64,000 nt of DNA from contig NC_012874.2 in assembly GCF_000003195.3 (NCBI RefSeq), positions 310,001-374,000 on the forward strand, given 5' to 3'. Shown here piece by piece: positions 23,881 to 35,509 of this stretch. Under the pieces are notes generated by a model, which worked only from the letters and a program-made list of their open reading frames with translations, did no database searches and was not told the DNA's origin. The DNA comes from Sorghum bicolor. Its lineage: Eukaryota; Streptophyta; Magnoliopsida; Poales; Poaceae. How positions within the stretch are numbered: the stretch's first letter is position 1; the number at the start of each line of letters is the position of its first letter. The position numbers were made by a program, and so were the translations under genes.

Positions 23881-24682
23881 GGCAGCAGTTGAGAGCAGAG
23901 ACTAACCTGGAGTGTGGTCTGTTACTTTACTTTGCTTCTCTTCTGAAAAATGGACTTCGCAGATGGTTAAAGCATCTCTGACCGAGAAAAGGAAGAGACT
24001 TGTGATTTTTTTTATTTATTTTTTTGCAATATAAATGTTTATGCTGGAATCCAAATGAATGGAACAACTAAATTGTCATCTGTTTTTTCATTGCCCATCA
24101 AAATTCTCCACACTTTGTTCAAAGATGGAAGAACAAGAGCCCAAACCTAAGACAGAAACAAGGAGAAGAACAGGAACTAGGAAGTACACAGCAGCACTAA
24201 TGCTGTGTATTCCACCATATCAGTCCCCAAGCTACAACACATTCGAAATGATGAAGTCCCCAAGCTACAACACTTGACATGGAACACTTTCAGCACACAA
24301 CTATGCAATAGAATCATCTGATTGGGCAAAAACATTTCAGATGAGAAGTGCAGCCTATACAATCATCAGATAAGCTCTCCAATCACACTGATAACATGTA
24401 CAAAACATTGGGCAGGATTACACAGCAGTATAGCACAGGGAAACGCAACATTGGGAAACAGGAACATATTGTACTAATCCTGAAAACGGCAAAAGCCCAT
24501 TGGACAGAATCACATAGCACATGGAAATCTTCACAAAGGCGTCCAAACCAGCACGACAGAGAAACAACAGGTCTCACGCATTACATACAAGACACACACA
24601 GTCCACCTTAAACTTATGCAGCTGGTAGCTCTCCCAAGAAGCAAAGTACCCTCAGGCTTATTGTGTACTGTGGCATCTTCAG
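23881..24682. other. Intergenic stretch between SAM50 and GIL1-like gene
   Basis: SAM50 promoter on the left, 3' UTR of the next gene on the right. A short direct repeat (gtccccaagctacaacac) occurs at about 24223-24241 and 24255-24273. No gene was seen. Confidence 0.5.
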
Positions 24683-25951
24683 TTAGTCAGCGTACTTCAC
24701 ATCTGACAGATACACTCGGGACTGTACCACGCTGGTCCCAATCAGGAAACCAGGCATAATCATCAGGCCAACTTTCGGCCTCTCTGCACCCTCTTCTAGG
24801 ATGATGTTCTTCACGACGCTCTCCATGTGGATATCCGAAAACTCACTTCCCTTTTTCACTTGAAATACCTTTGCCTTTGGATCAAAGGAATACGCCAACC
24901 TGTGCAACAACCATATGGACTTTGCTAGCTTCAGGAATGCCTGGTAGAAAGGTGTCCTTGGATGGCCACCGCTCATGACGTAATTCCTCTGATCCATGTT
25001 GCCGAAGAAAGAACCTTCCATTTTTGGATGCACAAGCAATAGGTATTTGCTTCTGCAGAACTTTCCGAATACTGAGTCCGGGTTCTGGCTCAGGACATCT
25101 AGCGGATCCATGGCTCGCACTGCGAGGAATTGATGGAAGAAAGCCTCATTGGAAAAACTGATGTTAGAATCCTTGATAGCAAAGCTCTCTTCTTGGAACC
25201 CACTGAACATTCTTTGGCAAATATAGGATTCAAAAGCAAACTTCTTGTGGGCCCTTCTTGTGTAAACCACACCAGGTTCAATGGCATTAGCAGCCCCATC
25301 AAGATCCCAACCTGCAGCCTTCATCATGTTGATCAAAGGCTTTGAGAAGTCATGTATCGACTGGTATGCGTTATCAACAGCAGATGTAAACAAACTTGGT
25401 GTCAACTCAATAGAGAAGTAGTTCTCTTCTTCGTCAGATTCCTCTGATTCCTTGTTAAGTAGGCCCCTTTGTTTCAGTTTCTTCTCTAGCTTTGATTTCC
25501 GAAGTTTAGCTTCATCAATTTGCTGTTGTAAATGGGTTATCTCAGTATCTCTAGTCTGGATCTGAGACTGGAACTTCTTTACCATGACCTCATAGGTCTT
25601 CAACAAATTCTGCTGCTCTTGTATTTCAGAAAGCAAGCGCGAATCTTGAGGAGATGCAGCTACTGGCTTAGGATGTTTTTCTCTGTAAGCATGCTTGAGT
25701 TCTGAAAGTCTTGTAAGCTCCTCTATGACAAGCTTATCAGCTTCCTGGATTTTGTCAGGGTCATAAGGGGTGTGCGCTTCCTGCAGCTGAATGTATGCAG
25801 ATTTTAAAGAGGATATGTTGTTGAATATCCTCCCGATCATAGTGTCCATTGAGTCCCCGTTCTGAGTCATGTTCTCATCAATTGGTTGAGGATGAACTCT
25901 TTGATTATTGATATCATAATTTTGTGACTCCTTTGAGCCTGGGCGGATCAT
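24683..25951 (-). CDS. GIL1/IRKI-like protein (DUF641), 422 aa
   Basis: A single-exon gene of the plant family that includes GRAVITROPIC IN THE LIGHT 1 and IRK-interacting protein. Members act in the cytosol or at the membrane in phytochrome-dependent loss of gravitropism and in receptor-kinase signalling; the biochemical activity is unknown. The N-terminal DUF641 covers about residues 35-165 (IGRIFNNISSLKSAYIQLQ, ELKHAYREKHPKP), followed by a coiled coil (about 110-172) with heptads such as ITHLQQQIDEAKLRKSKLEKK. After an acidic linker (ESEESDEEE) comes the conserved C-terminal GIL1/IRKI region (about 182-420), with MKAAGWDLDGAANAIEPG, KFAFESYICQRMF and VGLMIMPGFLIG. The ATG at 25951 gives a product of the usual length and stops at TAA 24683. 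The intronless structure matches the family. Confidence 0.9.
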   Translation of the reverse strand: MIRPGSKESQNYDINNQRVHPQPIDENMTQNGDSMDTMIGRIFNNISSLKSAYIQLQEAHTPYDPDKIQEADKLVIEELTRLSELKHAYREKHPKPVAASPQDSRLLSEIQEQQNLLKTYEVMVKKFQSQIQTRDTEITHLQQQIDEAKLRKSKLEKKLKQRGLLNKESEESDEEENYFSIELTPSLFTSAVDNAYQSIHDFSKPLINMMKAAGWDLDGAANAIEPGVVYTRRAHKKFAFESYICQRMFSGFQEESFAIKDSNISFSNEAFFHQFLAVRAMDPLDVLSQNPDSVFGKFCRSKYLLLVHPKMEGSFFGNMDQRNYVMSGGHPRTPFYQAFLKLAKSIWLLHRLAYSFDPKAKVFQVKKGSEFSDIHMESVVKNIILEEGAERPKVGLMIMPGFLIGTSVVQSRVYLSDVKYAD

Positions 25952-27217
25952 TACTTCTTCACCTCAGGATCAAATTAGTTAGTAGTCTTCAACTTGTCAA
26001 CAAAAATTTGACATCCACCTGCAAAGCAACTATTCGGTTCAGGTCACAAATTTACAACAAGAGGTATGAATTTCACTGAAAGTAGCTACAGTCAGTGTTC
26101 CCTGGACAACATATGGATGGTTCAAAGCTGCTATACTGTAAATACAATGGTAGCACAAGCGAAACAAAAGGTGGTTCGAGGAAAGCACACTACGGCAAGC
26201 ATTGGTCGCTGCAGTCTGAATTATGAACCCAACAGCAGGTCTCCACAATCCGACCACAACTTAGGTAAAAGCCAAACAGAACACAGAACTTAAAAATATG
26301 ATTGATTGCAACACTATTGTATATTGGTTGGTCAGAGCTCATTCACTAAAGTAAAATCCATTTCACTATTTTTGACACTAGGATCCATTTTGAGGCACTT
26401 GGTCACTTGAATCCTTGAAGACATGCTATACTGGGAAGGTCAGCGTCACAAAGCTGTTGGGATTTTGGAGTGTTGGGTATTAGTTATTGGAGGTTTGGAA
26501 AACTGCAAAAGAGCAAAAATAGACACATGGTATGGTACTATGGACCACCGGCGGAGCCAAGGCCCGGCCACCCTGGGCAGCTGGCCGGGCTCCCACGGTA
26601 CAGCAGAGGCGGGAGGGGAGAGGGAGGTGCGTACGCAGGGTCGCCGGCCGGTGCGCGGAGGACGGAGGCGAGGGCGCGAGGCGGGAGGGGGAGCCGCCGC
26701 CGAGCCTGGGACTGCCCCTCCGTCGCTGGACGCCGCCGATCCCTGGGACCGAGCCTGAGCGCCACTGAGCGCAAGTGGGGGAAGGAGCAGAAGATCTGCG
26801 CCGGCGCTGCGAGGAAGATGGAGCCGGCGGTGCGTGGGTTTGATGCGTCACTAAATAAAAGCCCATTTTCTGTTATACACATGTATTTCTGTCTGACGAA
26901 TAGAAATTGGGTTTTATCTCGGGTCGAAAAAACTAGCATTCTAGTAGTTGATGTCTCATTGATCATGCTAATTGGCCTTGGCACAAAAATCATGTCTTTC
27001 TTGATTGCGTTCAAAAAAAAAATCATGTCTTGCACAAGCACAAGCAGAACCCACCCATACAAAGACATTGATATTGTACTACATGCTACAGTTACACTGA
27101 CGTCTCTTGCTATGGGTGTAACTGTAAATCATGTCATCACCGGTATTCTAGTATATTGTTAGATGCATGGCAGAGTAACAATATAGCTAGATGCATGGCT
27201 CAAGAATCAGTGTAACC
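25952..27217. other. Intergenic stretch with a GC-rich island
   Basis: 5' flank of the GIL1-like gene, then a GC-rich patch at about 26548-26830 (gcggagccaaggcccggcc...). The patch leaves long frames open on both strands, with low-complexity Arg/Gly/Pro translations and no family signal. It looks like repeat-derived or transposon-captured sequence rather than a gene. Confidence 0.45.
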
Positions 27218-27493
27218 TAGGGATGAAAACGGATCGGATACGGACGGATATCACCGATATCATATTTGTTTTCATATTTCTGGTCGGATTCGGATTCGGA
27301 TACGAATAATGTCAATCATGTCGGATAAGATATGATTGGATGTCGACATCATAAATATACGATTTAAGTATTCGGATACGGATACGGTATCGGATGTTGA
27401 ATATTCGGACTCGGATACGGACATATTTAAACCCTTCTAAATGAATTCGGTCTCGAATATGGTCGGAAAATATCCGTACCGTTTTCATCCCTA
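27218..27493. mobile_element. hAT-type MITE with perfect 8-bp target duplication
   Basis: A 276-bp element with a perfect 15-bp terminal repeat TAGGGATGAAAACGG, flanked on both sides by GTGTAACC (27210-27217 and 27494-27501). The 8-bp duplication and TAGGG terminus identify the hAT superfamily. The interior is built of degenerate cggatacgga/ttcggatacgg repeats and is non-coding. Confidence 0.93.
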
Positions 27494-28135
27494 GTGTAAC
27501 CACAAAAATCATGTCTTGCACAAGCACAACCAGAACCCACCAATATTCTAGTATATTGTTTGCTTCGGCTCAAGACCACCAATGCATAGCTAGATGTATG
27601 GCATCACCGGTGCATCAGGTCACATGCTTGCTTTCTTGTGGTTACAGTCAATCATCACCACGGTATAGTGTCTGTTCGATCAGTCAAGGAAGGAAGCGAG
27701 CAGCAGATGAGCTTCTGGCGAGTGTGTCCTCGTCGGCGCCGCCGCAGGAATAGTGTCACGGTGCAAAGGAACCGGCGGCAGCCTCTTTCACATACGTGAG
27801 GAGCGAGGATCTTCATGGCGCGAGGAGGAGGCCCACGGTCGGATTAGGTACTATGTGGACCTATTTTTTTAATTTTACCAAGTTGGAATGACAAACTATT
27901 GGAGAAACATCTTTTTTCACTTATCATATCATTTAGTAACTTGCCAAATCACAAGATTTGGCAAATAATTTTTACCAAACTATTGAAGATGCTCTAAACT
28001 CGTACTTCTTACAAATTTGTAGGTTCTTGGCAGTGATCAGCAGCAAAACAAAAAAAAAGAAAAGAAATTACAATATACAAAAAGAAAATGAGGACCAAAG
28101 AAAGAGGAAATTCAATTGACGATTTGTTTTGAACT
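27494..28135. other. 3' flank of the pseudokinase gene
   Basis: Contains a second copy of the phrase aatcatgtcttgcacaagca found at about 27021-27040, so the host sequence was locally duplicated around the hAT MITE. No gene was seen. Confidence 0.5.
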
Positions 28136-30966
28136 TCAGTCCGACTCCACCGCCGAGGCAATCTCAAGCTCGGCCCACCACAGCGGGTTATCCCTCGGCG
28201 TCACCTGCTCCGGCGACAACCCGGTGACGCCTCTCAACGCTCTCACAACCTCGCCCATGTCCGGCCTCTGCTCGTCCCCGTCGTCCGAGCGCACGCACAG
28301 GCACAGCCTCACGACGTCGCGCAGCGCCTCTAAATCTTCCTCAGGCACGGCCGACCTCACCGTCGGATCAACCATCCCACGCAGCGGCCTCTTGCCGTCC
28401 AGGTAGCTGGACGCCCAGAGGACCAGCAGGCCGTGGTCCTCGGAGAAGGGCAGCCGCCCGGAGATCACCTCCAGCAGCAGGATGCCGAACCTGTACACGA
28501 CGTCGTCATCGGTCTGTGCGTCCTGCTTGTCGTCGACCTTCTTCCAGAGCTCGGGGTCGGAGATTTTGGCTGCGTAGTCCTCGGTGAGGTAGATGGATGA
28601 GGAGCTCAGGGTTGGTGGCGTCACTGGTGGGTCTAGCTGGATCATGTGCTCCAGGCAGTATGCTACTCCCATGATGATGCGCAGCCGTGCAGGCCAGTCC
28701 AGATCTTCAGCTTCTCTAACTGCGCAACATGCATGCATGAGCAGGAATTACTCTATTATTAGCTAGTTAACAATCAATCATTGCAGGCAACATGCATGTT
28801 CTTCAGATATCAATCATTGTTTTGTTTCATCAGCAAACAAACAACACTGCCTAACAGTAATAGTTAGCACCATGCTGTCTTTCATCAGCAGCAAAAGGCA
28901 AGAGTGTTACTCTATTTCTATAGGCATGGAAATGCAGAGGGCACTCACTATGCAGATGCTCGAAGAGGGAACCGCACGGAGCGTACTCGAAAACCATCAT
29001 TCTTGTGAATGGCTCGTCGCATGTGCAGTAACCAAGCAAGTTCAGCAGGTTCTTATGGTTCACTCTTGACAGAACAGATATCTGAAACAGAACCGGTTGA
29101 CGTTCAGTATACACAACAGTGAAAAACTACTTGACCATATATAGCTTAGCGCATCACATAATAACCTTGTTCTTGAATTGCTCCTCAGACCTGTCGGTCC
29201 AATCTTTGGCAGAGTTAACTGAAGTGGAGACTACTGCGATTTCGACTCCGCTTGATAGAGTTCCCTTGTACAGCGTGCAGTCAGACGAGGAGCCGATTAC
29301 GTTGATGAAGTCCTCACAGGCTGCCTGTAGCTCTGCCCTTCCTAGAGAAGGAACACCTGAACACACAGTATGTACAATATCACATAAGTAACTGCCACGC
29401 TGCAAATAAAGGCAATTTATATGCAAGCAGCCTGATGAAATTATATGTATACTAGTATGATGAATTGTGCCCATTCGGTTTAACCCATAAGCTCCTGATG
29501 GTGAAAGACTGACCTGCCACGAAGGCTTTACTGAGTGGTCCACTGAGTCCAGTAGACCATGGCATGATAGTGGTATCCTTCTTTCGACGAGAGAAGAGTA
29601 TATACACAGTGGCAGCAGCTACAGCCACAAATACAAGCGATCCACCGATGGCTATTATGTAGATTGCCCAGCGAGGTAAAGACTTGGATGAAGATGAAGG
29701 GTCAACATGATCTGTCTTGACGTTTGGGCTTTGGAGTCGTCTCTGGATAACGCCCCTGTGGATGAATAATTGTACATAGGCTAAGGAATGGACTTTGTGG
29801 TGAAGTTGTAATGTGCATGTACGGTTAGGGAATTACATCTAGCAAAACAAAGAAACAAGAGACTGACTTTGTTAAGGTTTTCCTGCATGATTGCAGCGCT
29901 TCATCAGATAGACCCTCTGAAATCATCTCTGTATGTTTGTGCAAGTCAGATGGCAATTCACCAGATAACTTGTAACCCTTGGGTAACCTGCAGAGATGGT
30001 CATGTGATGTTAATTTTTATGTGGCACTATTTTTATAGATCTGAAAGAATTGCTTTTCTGGCAAACGTCTTTTTTATGAACTGTCTGATGGCAGTTTGAC
30101 TTAGCAGTTCAGATTTTGCATGTTACCCGTCCCTGCAGGTATCGGTCCATAAAGACGACGAGAATTTGTCCATTTATAATCTATCTAGGTCCACAAAAGT
30201 TAACGGCGAAGAAAATATTTAAAATTTCGTTGCCACTGTTTCCTTTTTAAATATTAGCTTTTTAGCCTGAATCCCAACAAGTGGACATACACAGATTGTC
30301 CATTTGAAAGGGGAAAAAGGGTATCAAGAAATGTTCAAAAGTCAAAACTGTCGTTTGACAAACATAGCTTGCTCTAGAATTGTTTGATTTTGACTGTCCC
30401 TGGTGTTGGAAGCTAAAACTTTACAATAGCAAGCGATAGCAAAATATATCATGAACTGTAATAAGGTCCTGTTACATGAATGGTTTAAATCAAGGGCAAC
30501 TACACACTTGGCTATATGGTACCTATAATACATTCAATTTTAACTAAGAGACAGTTTACCCTGAACTCTGAATGTACTAAGGACTGAGATTTGCAGAAGA
30601 AAAAATGAAGGTTAAACGAGAGCAGCACTTACAGCGCCACCGCTTTACCATCATCTGAGCAATTCACTCCTTGATTCGACAAAGATCCAGTAGGTTCATC
30701 TGCTAGGTTCTCACCAAATCTCAAGAAAGGTCTCCCTGAAAAACACAACCCCAGTATGTAATATATGTTTAGGCAGGACATTCAAAAAAAAAATATATGT
30801 TTAGGCAGGAATCAAATGAAGCAACTAGTTTGTTGTCCGTTTTAATATTGCCCTTTTTTCACACACCTTGTTCATTGATGGAAGCACAAGACCCAAGCCT
30901 CTGAGACACAAGCAAGGAAAAGAGCAAGAAGCAGGCGGTAGCTCTGATGCTGCGCATCTCCACCAT
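28136..30966 (-). CDS. MRH1/MDIS2-type receptor-like pseudokinase lacking LRRs, 490 aa
   Basis: A single-pass plasma-membrane receptor-like protein of the clade with MRH1 (root hair) and MDIS2 (pollen-tube attraction). Seven exons: 30867-30966, 30633-30735, 29868-29987, 29514-29755, 29166-29356, 28949-29081, 28136-28719; phase holds throughout. A signal peptide (1-28) is followed by a cap-like segment (RPFLRFGENLADEPTG ... VNCSDDGKAVAL). Relatives then have several LRRs; here the next exon jumps to a short juxtamembrane part. The transmembrane span is about 137-162 (WAIYIIAIGGSLVFVAV), then a kinase-like domain (about 189-470). It cannot be an ordinary kinase: the glycine loop reads GSSSDC, the ATP-binding Lys is replaced (IAVVST), HRD is missing and DFG reads SDP. 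The start at 30966 precedes the signal peptide; an ATG at 31035 is also in frame. Confidence 0.9.
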
Positions 30967-32298
30967 TTCTGTGTGCCCCCCAAGCCCAGGCAAAGAGCCC
31001 CAAACCTCTTCTCTTCTTCCTATTGCAGGATGCATGTTAAAAGAGAGAGTAAGAACAAGGGAATTGAGAGAATAAAACAGGTTCACCACCACCAGAGATT
31101 CGAATGTTTACCTGTGACGCGTGGTGATTGACTGACTGTACAAGCAAGCAAGCAAGCTTAGCTAGCTAGCTAGTAGCTAGATGTCGGAAAGCTCACACTA
31201 TGGGATTGGATTGGATTGGGTTGGATTGGATTGGATTGCATACCACACCAAGAAACGAATCGAGATGCCATAATCGAATAATCTCCATTTGTTTGACCCC
31301 CTCCCCTGCAAGATATCATAAAAGGGGACGGAGTGCTTAGTTTTCAGGATGAAAAAGATGTGAAACATGTATGTAGGGAAAAAGGAAACAGAAAAGTAGG
31401 GGGGAGGATCCAAGAACTGCAGCTGTTGAAGTAAAGAATCAACCACATGGGGTTTCCCGTGAGTTAGAATTGAAGAATCAAAGGCAGAAGAGGGATAGAA
31501 GGAAGGGCTCACATAGAAGCCAAACCAAACCTGCAGCAAAGAGAAGCAGCTTCCCTTCACTCTAGTAGGATGCCCCAATCTACAGGCTGGGTCATTCCTG
31601 TAGACTCTTCAGGAGCAAGCAGCAAAGGAGCACCAATCAGGACAGAGGAAGCAGCTACTGTCTTGTTGGGGATCAAATCAAACGAAGGAACTGGAAAAGC
31701 CAACGAAGAGAATACTGAATAGGAACAGCTACAGCTAGGATCTTCTCTTGCAGTACCTGTAAAGCTTGAAGCTTCTCAGGAGCAGAATATTCAAGTGCAT
31801 GCAATCTGGTGGACTGGACTTTGGAATTTGGAGGATGTCTGTCTCTCTGTCCGTCTCCGTCCGTTTGTGGGCAGCCAGATAAGCAACGGTGATGTGAATA
31901 TGCATCTTGGCTGCTGGCTGATTGATTGCCCAACACATGGAAATTTCCTTTTATTTATTTTTCTTTGAAGTATTTTTTTTTTTATTTATAACTGGACCAC
32001 CAAACGTGACTAGCCAGGAACGTCTCGTAGACAGTGTACTTCGACAATTTGGTAGACACATGCCAAGTCTAGCTAGGATTCAAGGCCTAGTAAACTTGCT
32101 GGATTTTCCACACAACTTCGGTTTTCTACTACTACCTTTGACGTGTTCTATTTTTATGGACATATTCGTTTTTGCTAAACGCAGCACCATGGTGCAAACA
32201 TAGGCATTGATGTATGTGCATCCGTATTTACTTTTTTGAATTTTACATTGTTTATCTGTATATACGTCTTTAAATGACTTTGCCGACGACATATCTTA
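30967..32298. other. 5' flank of the pseudokinase gene
   Basis: Holds the leader and promoter of the receptor gene, a (GGATT)n repeat at 31203-31238 and AT-rich DNA. Open frames here have no family signal. Confidence 0.5.
31203..31238. repeat. (GGATT)n microsatellite
   Basis: About seven copies of the pentamer ggatt (one reads gggtt), 240 bp upstream of the receptor-gene start codon. Confidence 0.9.
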
Positions 32299-32526
32299 GG
32301 CGTTGTTTAGTTGCCAAAAATTTTCAAGATTCTTTGTCACATCGAATTTTTGATCTCATGGAGCATTAAATATAGACGAAAATAAAAACTAATTGCACAG
32401 TTTACCTGTAATTTGTGAGATGAATCTTTTGAGCTTAGTTACTCCATAATTGGACAATATTTGTCAAATAAAAACGAGAGTGCTACAGTAGCCAAAAACC
32501 AAAAATTTTGCAAACTAAACAAGGCC
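32299..32526. mobile_element. Tourist-like MITE (GGCCTTGTTTA family)
   Basis: GGCGTTGTTTAGTTGCC ... ACTAAACAAGGCC, flanked by TTA/TTA. 228 bp, non-coding. Confidence 0.85.
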
Positions 32527-33485
32527 TTAGATAAAAAAAAAAGGCCATATGCATCTTCTTGTCAATGGACACGTCAATACGTCATCAATCACTGCCAATA
32601 AAAAAACTAAACTATGAGCATCTAAGATGTAGACCTTTTCAATTAGAAGTCTAGCACGCCATGTTCCTTGTCATGGACCTGTTTCGCATTTTCGTGCCAA
32701 TTTTGCATGCCATCTACCTCATATCTTGATGGGTCACTAGTCACCATAGCTATGACCGTGTCAAATAATTTAATTGTTTGAGGAGCGCAGACTCAATACA
32801 AATACCATATATTAGATTGGTAGTAAGATTTGGTTTTTTTACGAGACCCGCCATCACCTACCATCGAAAGAATATTGTCATCAAGTTTTAGAATAAATCC
32901 AAAAGAAAATACGCACACTTATATTAAGACGGTGACTTGAATCCAAATGGACAAATTCCACCATAGAACCCAACTAGCTGAACTATGCTAGCAACCCTTA
33001 AAGTATCTGACATTTAGTTCATTGTTACTATTTGGTATCAAAATACTATAATTAGTCAAAGTTGGAGGGTTATCTTTTACTAACTCGCCGTAGCTTTTTG
33101 TTGTGCAATTGGACAACAAGGAACAACGATTATGTTTGATAAAGATCGCTCAGAAACTTTTTTAAGTTTTTTCAGGGGGGGCATATATATACTAGTTACA
33201 ATTTTGAACTCTATTGCTACACTGAGATAAAGGCAGCAGTGAACGGATTGTTGATGCTTGCAAGCTACTAGAATCGAGCGTCATATAATTTTTCGCATCA
33301 AACAATTGATGATCTTTAATTTATCGTCTCATACTTTAGTTATAAATCTATGATAACAAGTTAACCTTTGGGTGTGTTACCTCACCGATGCTTCTTCTAA
33401 GTAGAAGGCTTCAATCAGTTTCTTCCCTGATATATAAAAATACTATATAGCCGAGCCAATTCCAAACTCCAAGACACATATAATA
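32527..33485. other. Intergenic AT-rich stretch, no gene seen
   Basis: Between two MITEs. No gene, RNA or complete element was recognised. Confidence 0.45.
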
Positions 33486-33654
33486 CTCCTTTCATTACAA
33501 ATTATAAGTTGCGCTTTGATTTTTTTTTATGCATCTATTTTGCTATATATCTAAACATATATTATAGAGAGATTTGGAGTTATATCTAGATATATAACAA
33601 AATCGATGTACTAAAAAAAATAAAAGTGACTTATAGTTTGGAACCGAGAGAGAG
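33486..33654. mobile_element. Stowaway-like MITE
   Basis: Starts CTCCTTTCATTACAAATTATAAG and ends with the rough inverse CTTATAGTTTGGAACCGAGAGAG, flanked by TA/TA. AT-rich, with a partly palindromic centre. Confidence 0.75.
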
Positions 33655-33926
33655 TATATGATGGTGATTTGTGCAGGAAATCGTCTCCTGCTGCCTGATG
33701 TTGCTCCTCATTAAATTTACTAAGTTGAAATGTGCATTTGATTTTTTTCTTTCCTACACTATTAGTTGGTGTGTCTATGCATTAGAGAGAGTACACAAGT
33801 GATGGCTAAACAACATGCAGGATTAAATTCGGCATGTGTGTGTGGGTCACGCATGTTCCAAACTCACACGACAAACACATCGAGTTTGTATCCTTGCCCA
33901 TCAATGCAAATCGGCCTACAAAATTA

Positions 33927-34133
33927 GGCCTTGTTTAGTTCCAAAAAATTTTAGGAAATTGACACTGTAGCACTTTCGTTTGTATTTGACAAATATTGTC
34001 CAATTATAGACTAATTAGACTTAAATGATTCGCCTCATCAATTCCGACCAAACTGTATAATTAGTTTTTATTTTTACCTATATTTAATACTTTATGCATA
34101 CGTCTAAAGATTCGATATGAACTAAACAACGCC
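33927..34133. mobile_element. Tourist-like MITE (GGCCTTGTTTA family), reverse orientation
   Basis: GGCCTTGTTTAGTTCC ... ACTAAACAACGCC. The left flank is TTA and the right TTG, so the duplication has one change. The interior is in the opposite orientation to the copy at 32299. Confidence 0.8.
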
Positions 34134-34220
34134 TTGGGTCATCGCACCAACGAACCAACCGGTTGCTGCCATTTCAGTAATTCGTTAAATATAATTCCAC
34201 TGACACAAACACCAACAGTT

Positions 34221-34292
34221 GGGTGTTTGGTCTAGTGGTATGATTCTCACTTCGGGTGCGAGAGGTCGCGAGTTCGATTCTCGCAACACCCC
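34221..34292 (+). tRNA. tRNA-Pro (CGG anticodon)
   Basis: A 72-nt cloverleaf. The acceptor GGGTGTT pairs with AACACCC, the anticodon loop TTCGGGT has CGG at the anticodon, and the T arm is GCGAG-TTCGATT-CTCGC. A T-run (atttttttttcccc) follows within about 15 bp. One oddity: the anticodon stem reads CTCAC against GCGAG, leaving an A-C mismatch at the fourth pair, where most tRNA-Pro genes have G-C. It may be a functional gene with one mismatch or a recent pseudogene. Confidence 0.85.
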
Positions 34293-34396
34293 CATTTTGC
34301 CTATTTTTTTTTCCCCTTCAGGTCCTCCTATTTTACATCTGTGCCACATTCAGGTCCTGAGAGTTTTATTATTTTAACCTTCAGGTCCTCCTTTCT

Positions 34397-34612
34397 GGTT
34401 TTCTTTGTGCTCACATTCAGTTCAGGTCCTGCTTTTCTGTATGTGCTTCTTTGCATATAGGCAATACTCCCTCCATACCCATAAAGAAAGCCGTTTAAGA
34501 TAATGGTTTTCTTTGTGCTCACATTCAGTTCAGGTCCTGCTTTTCTGTATGTGCTTCTTTGCATATAGGCAATACTCCCTCCATACCCATAAAGAAAGCC
34601 GTTTAAGATAAC
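34397..34612. repeat. 108-bp perfect-register tandem duplication
   Basis: Two adjacent 108-bp units (34397-34504, 34505-34612) that are almost identical. Each includes the left terminus of a Stowaway element (actccctccatacccataaa), so the duplication arose after that element inserted. Confidence 0.93.
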
Positions 34613-34834
34613 GATACGGTCTCCAAAGTCTAACTTTAATTCCTTGTTTTTATAAAAATATTTATCAAAAAATGGTATATGTATACTTTTATGAAAAGTA
34701 TTTTTCAAGACAAATCTATTCATATGGTTTTCACATTTCCAAATTTAACAGCTTAAAAGTTAATCAAGATTTATATTCCCTATGTTTAATCCAAACCTTG
34801 TTCAAAACGACTTTCTTTATGGATATAGAGGGAG
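34575..34834. mobile_element. Stowaway-like MITE with duplicated left end
   Basis: Left end CTCCCTCCATACCCATAAAGAAAG, right end CTTTCTTTATGGATATAGAGGGAG. A TA lies on the left; the right flank reads CA. The 108-bp duplication adds an extra copy of the left terminus at 34467. Confidence 0.8.
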
Positions 34835-35509
34835 CACATAGACATCTTATTGGGTTTCCTTTTTCCTCTCTGTTTGTCGCGACCATCTCACGCATATTAT
34901 TTCATGTCTTTATCTGCCCAAATACTTATACCTATTAAGTTGGTAGTTGTTTAGAAACAAGCGCATGTGCATAGTGCATCAAACGGCACTCACACGTGGT
35001 CAGCTTGTGCTTGTCTATGGCAAGCATTTAGACAACCCGAACGTGCTACAACAGCACCACCCCACTCTGAGCTGCCTCCCCCAACCCGTAACCATCACAA
35101 TCATACATTGTCGTGCGAGCACCCATGTGGATCGATGCACGCACATCCTCATGCAACACCATCAAAGTGAGCACGACATGCCACCAACACAAATTCGTTA
35201 TGCCAGGAAACACATCACGGAAATTGCAACCAGAATAGCGTCACACTGTCAAATGCATTTCCCAAGTACTAAGACAACATTTAGCAACAACAGTACCATG
35301 CAGTAACTATCATGATGTTATGCTCAAGAATTCCATAACGGTGACCCAAATCTCAATGACAATCCCCAGCCAACTCTACCCAGATGGTAGCGGGGGAAAA
35401 CATCAGTGCTTAAACCGAATCTAGTTTCACGGTTGCATTCGCAACTTATACACTCGATCCTTCTGACAAATATCGCGCAGGATCATGTAAACAGGCAGCG
35501 AGCCCCTCT
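34835..35509. other. 3' flank of the E1 gene
   Basis: Likely includes the E1 3' UTR. Two overlapping plus-strand frames are open around 34950-35300 but show no recognisable protein. Confidence 0.5.

Noticed and set aside
26470..27162. Long plus-strand frame (230 codons) over the GC-rich island
   Set aside because: The translation is low-complexity Gly/Arg/Pro. The opposite strand is equally open, no domain is visible, and its 3' part is ordinary AT-rich DNA.
34328..34723. 131-codon minus-strand frame with an internal peptide repeat
   Set aside because: The repeat is the 108-bp DNA duplication across a Stowaway end; no protein is implied.
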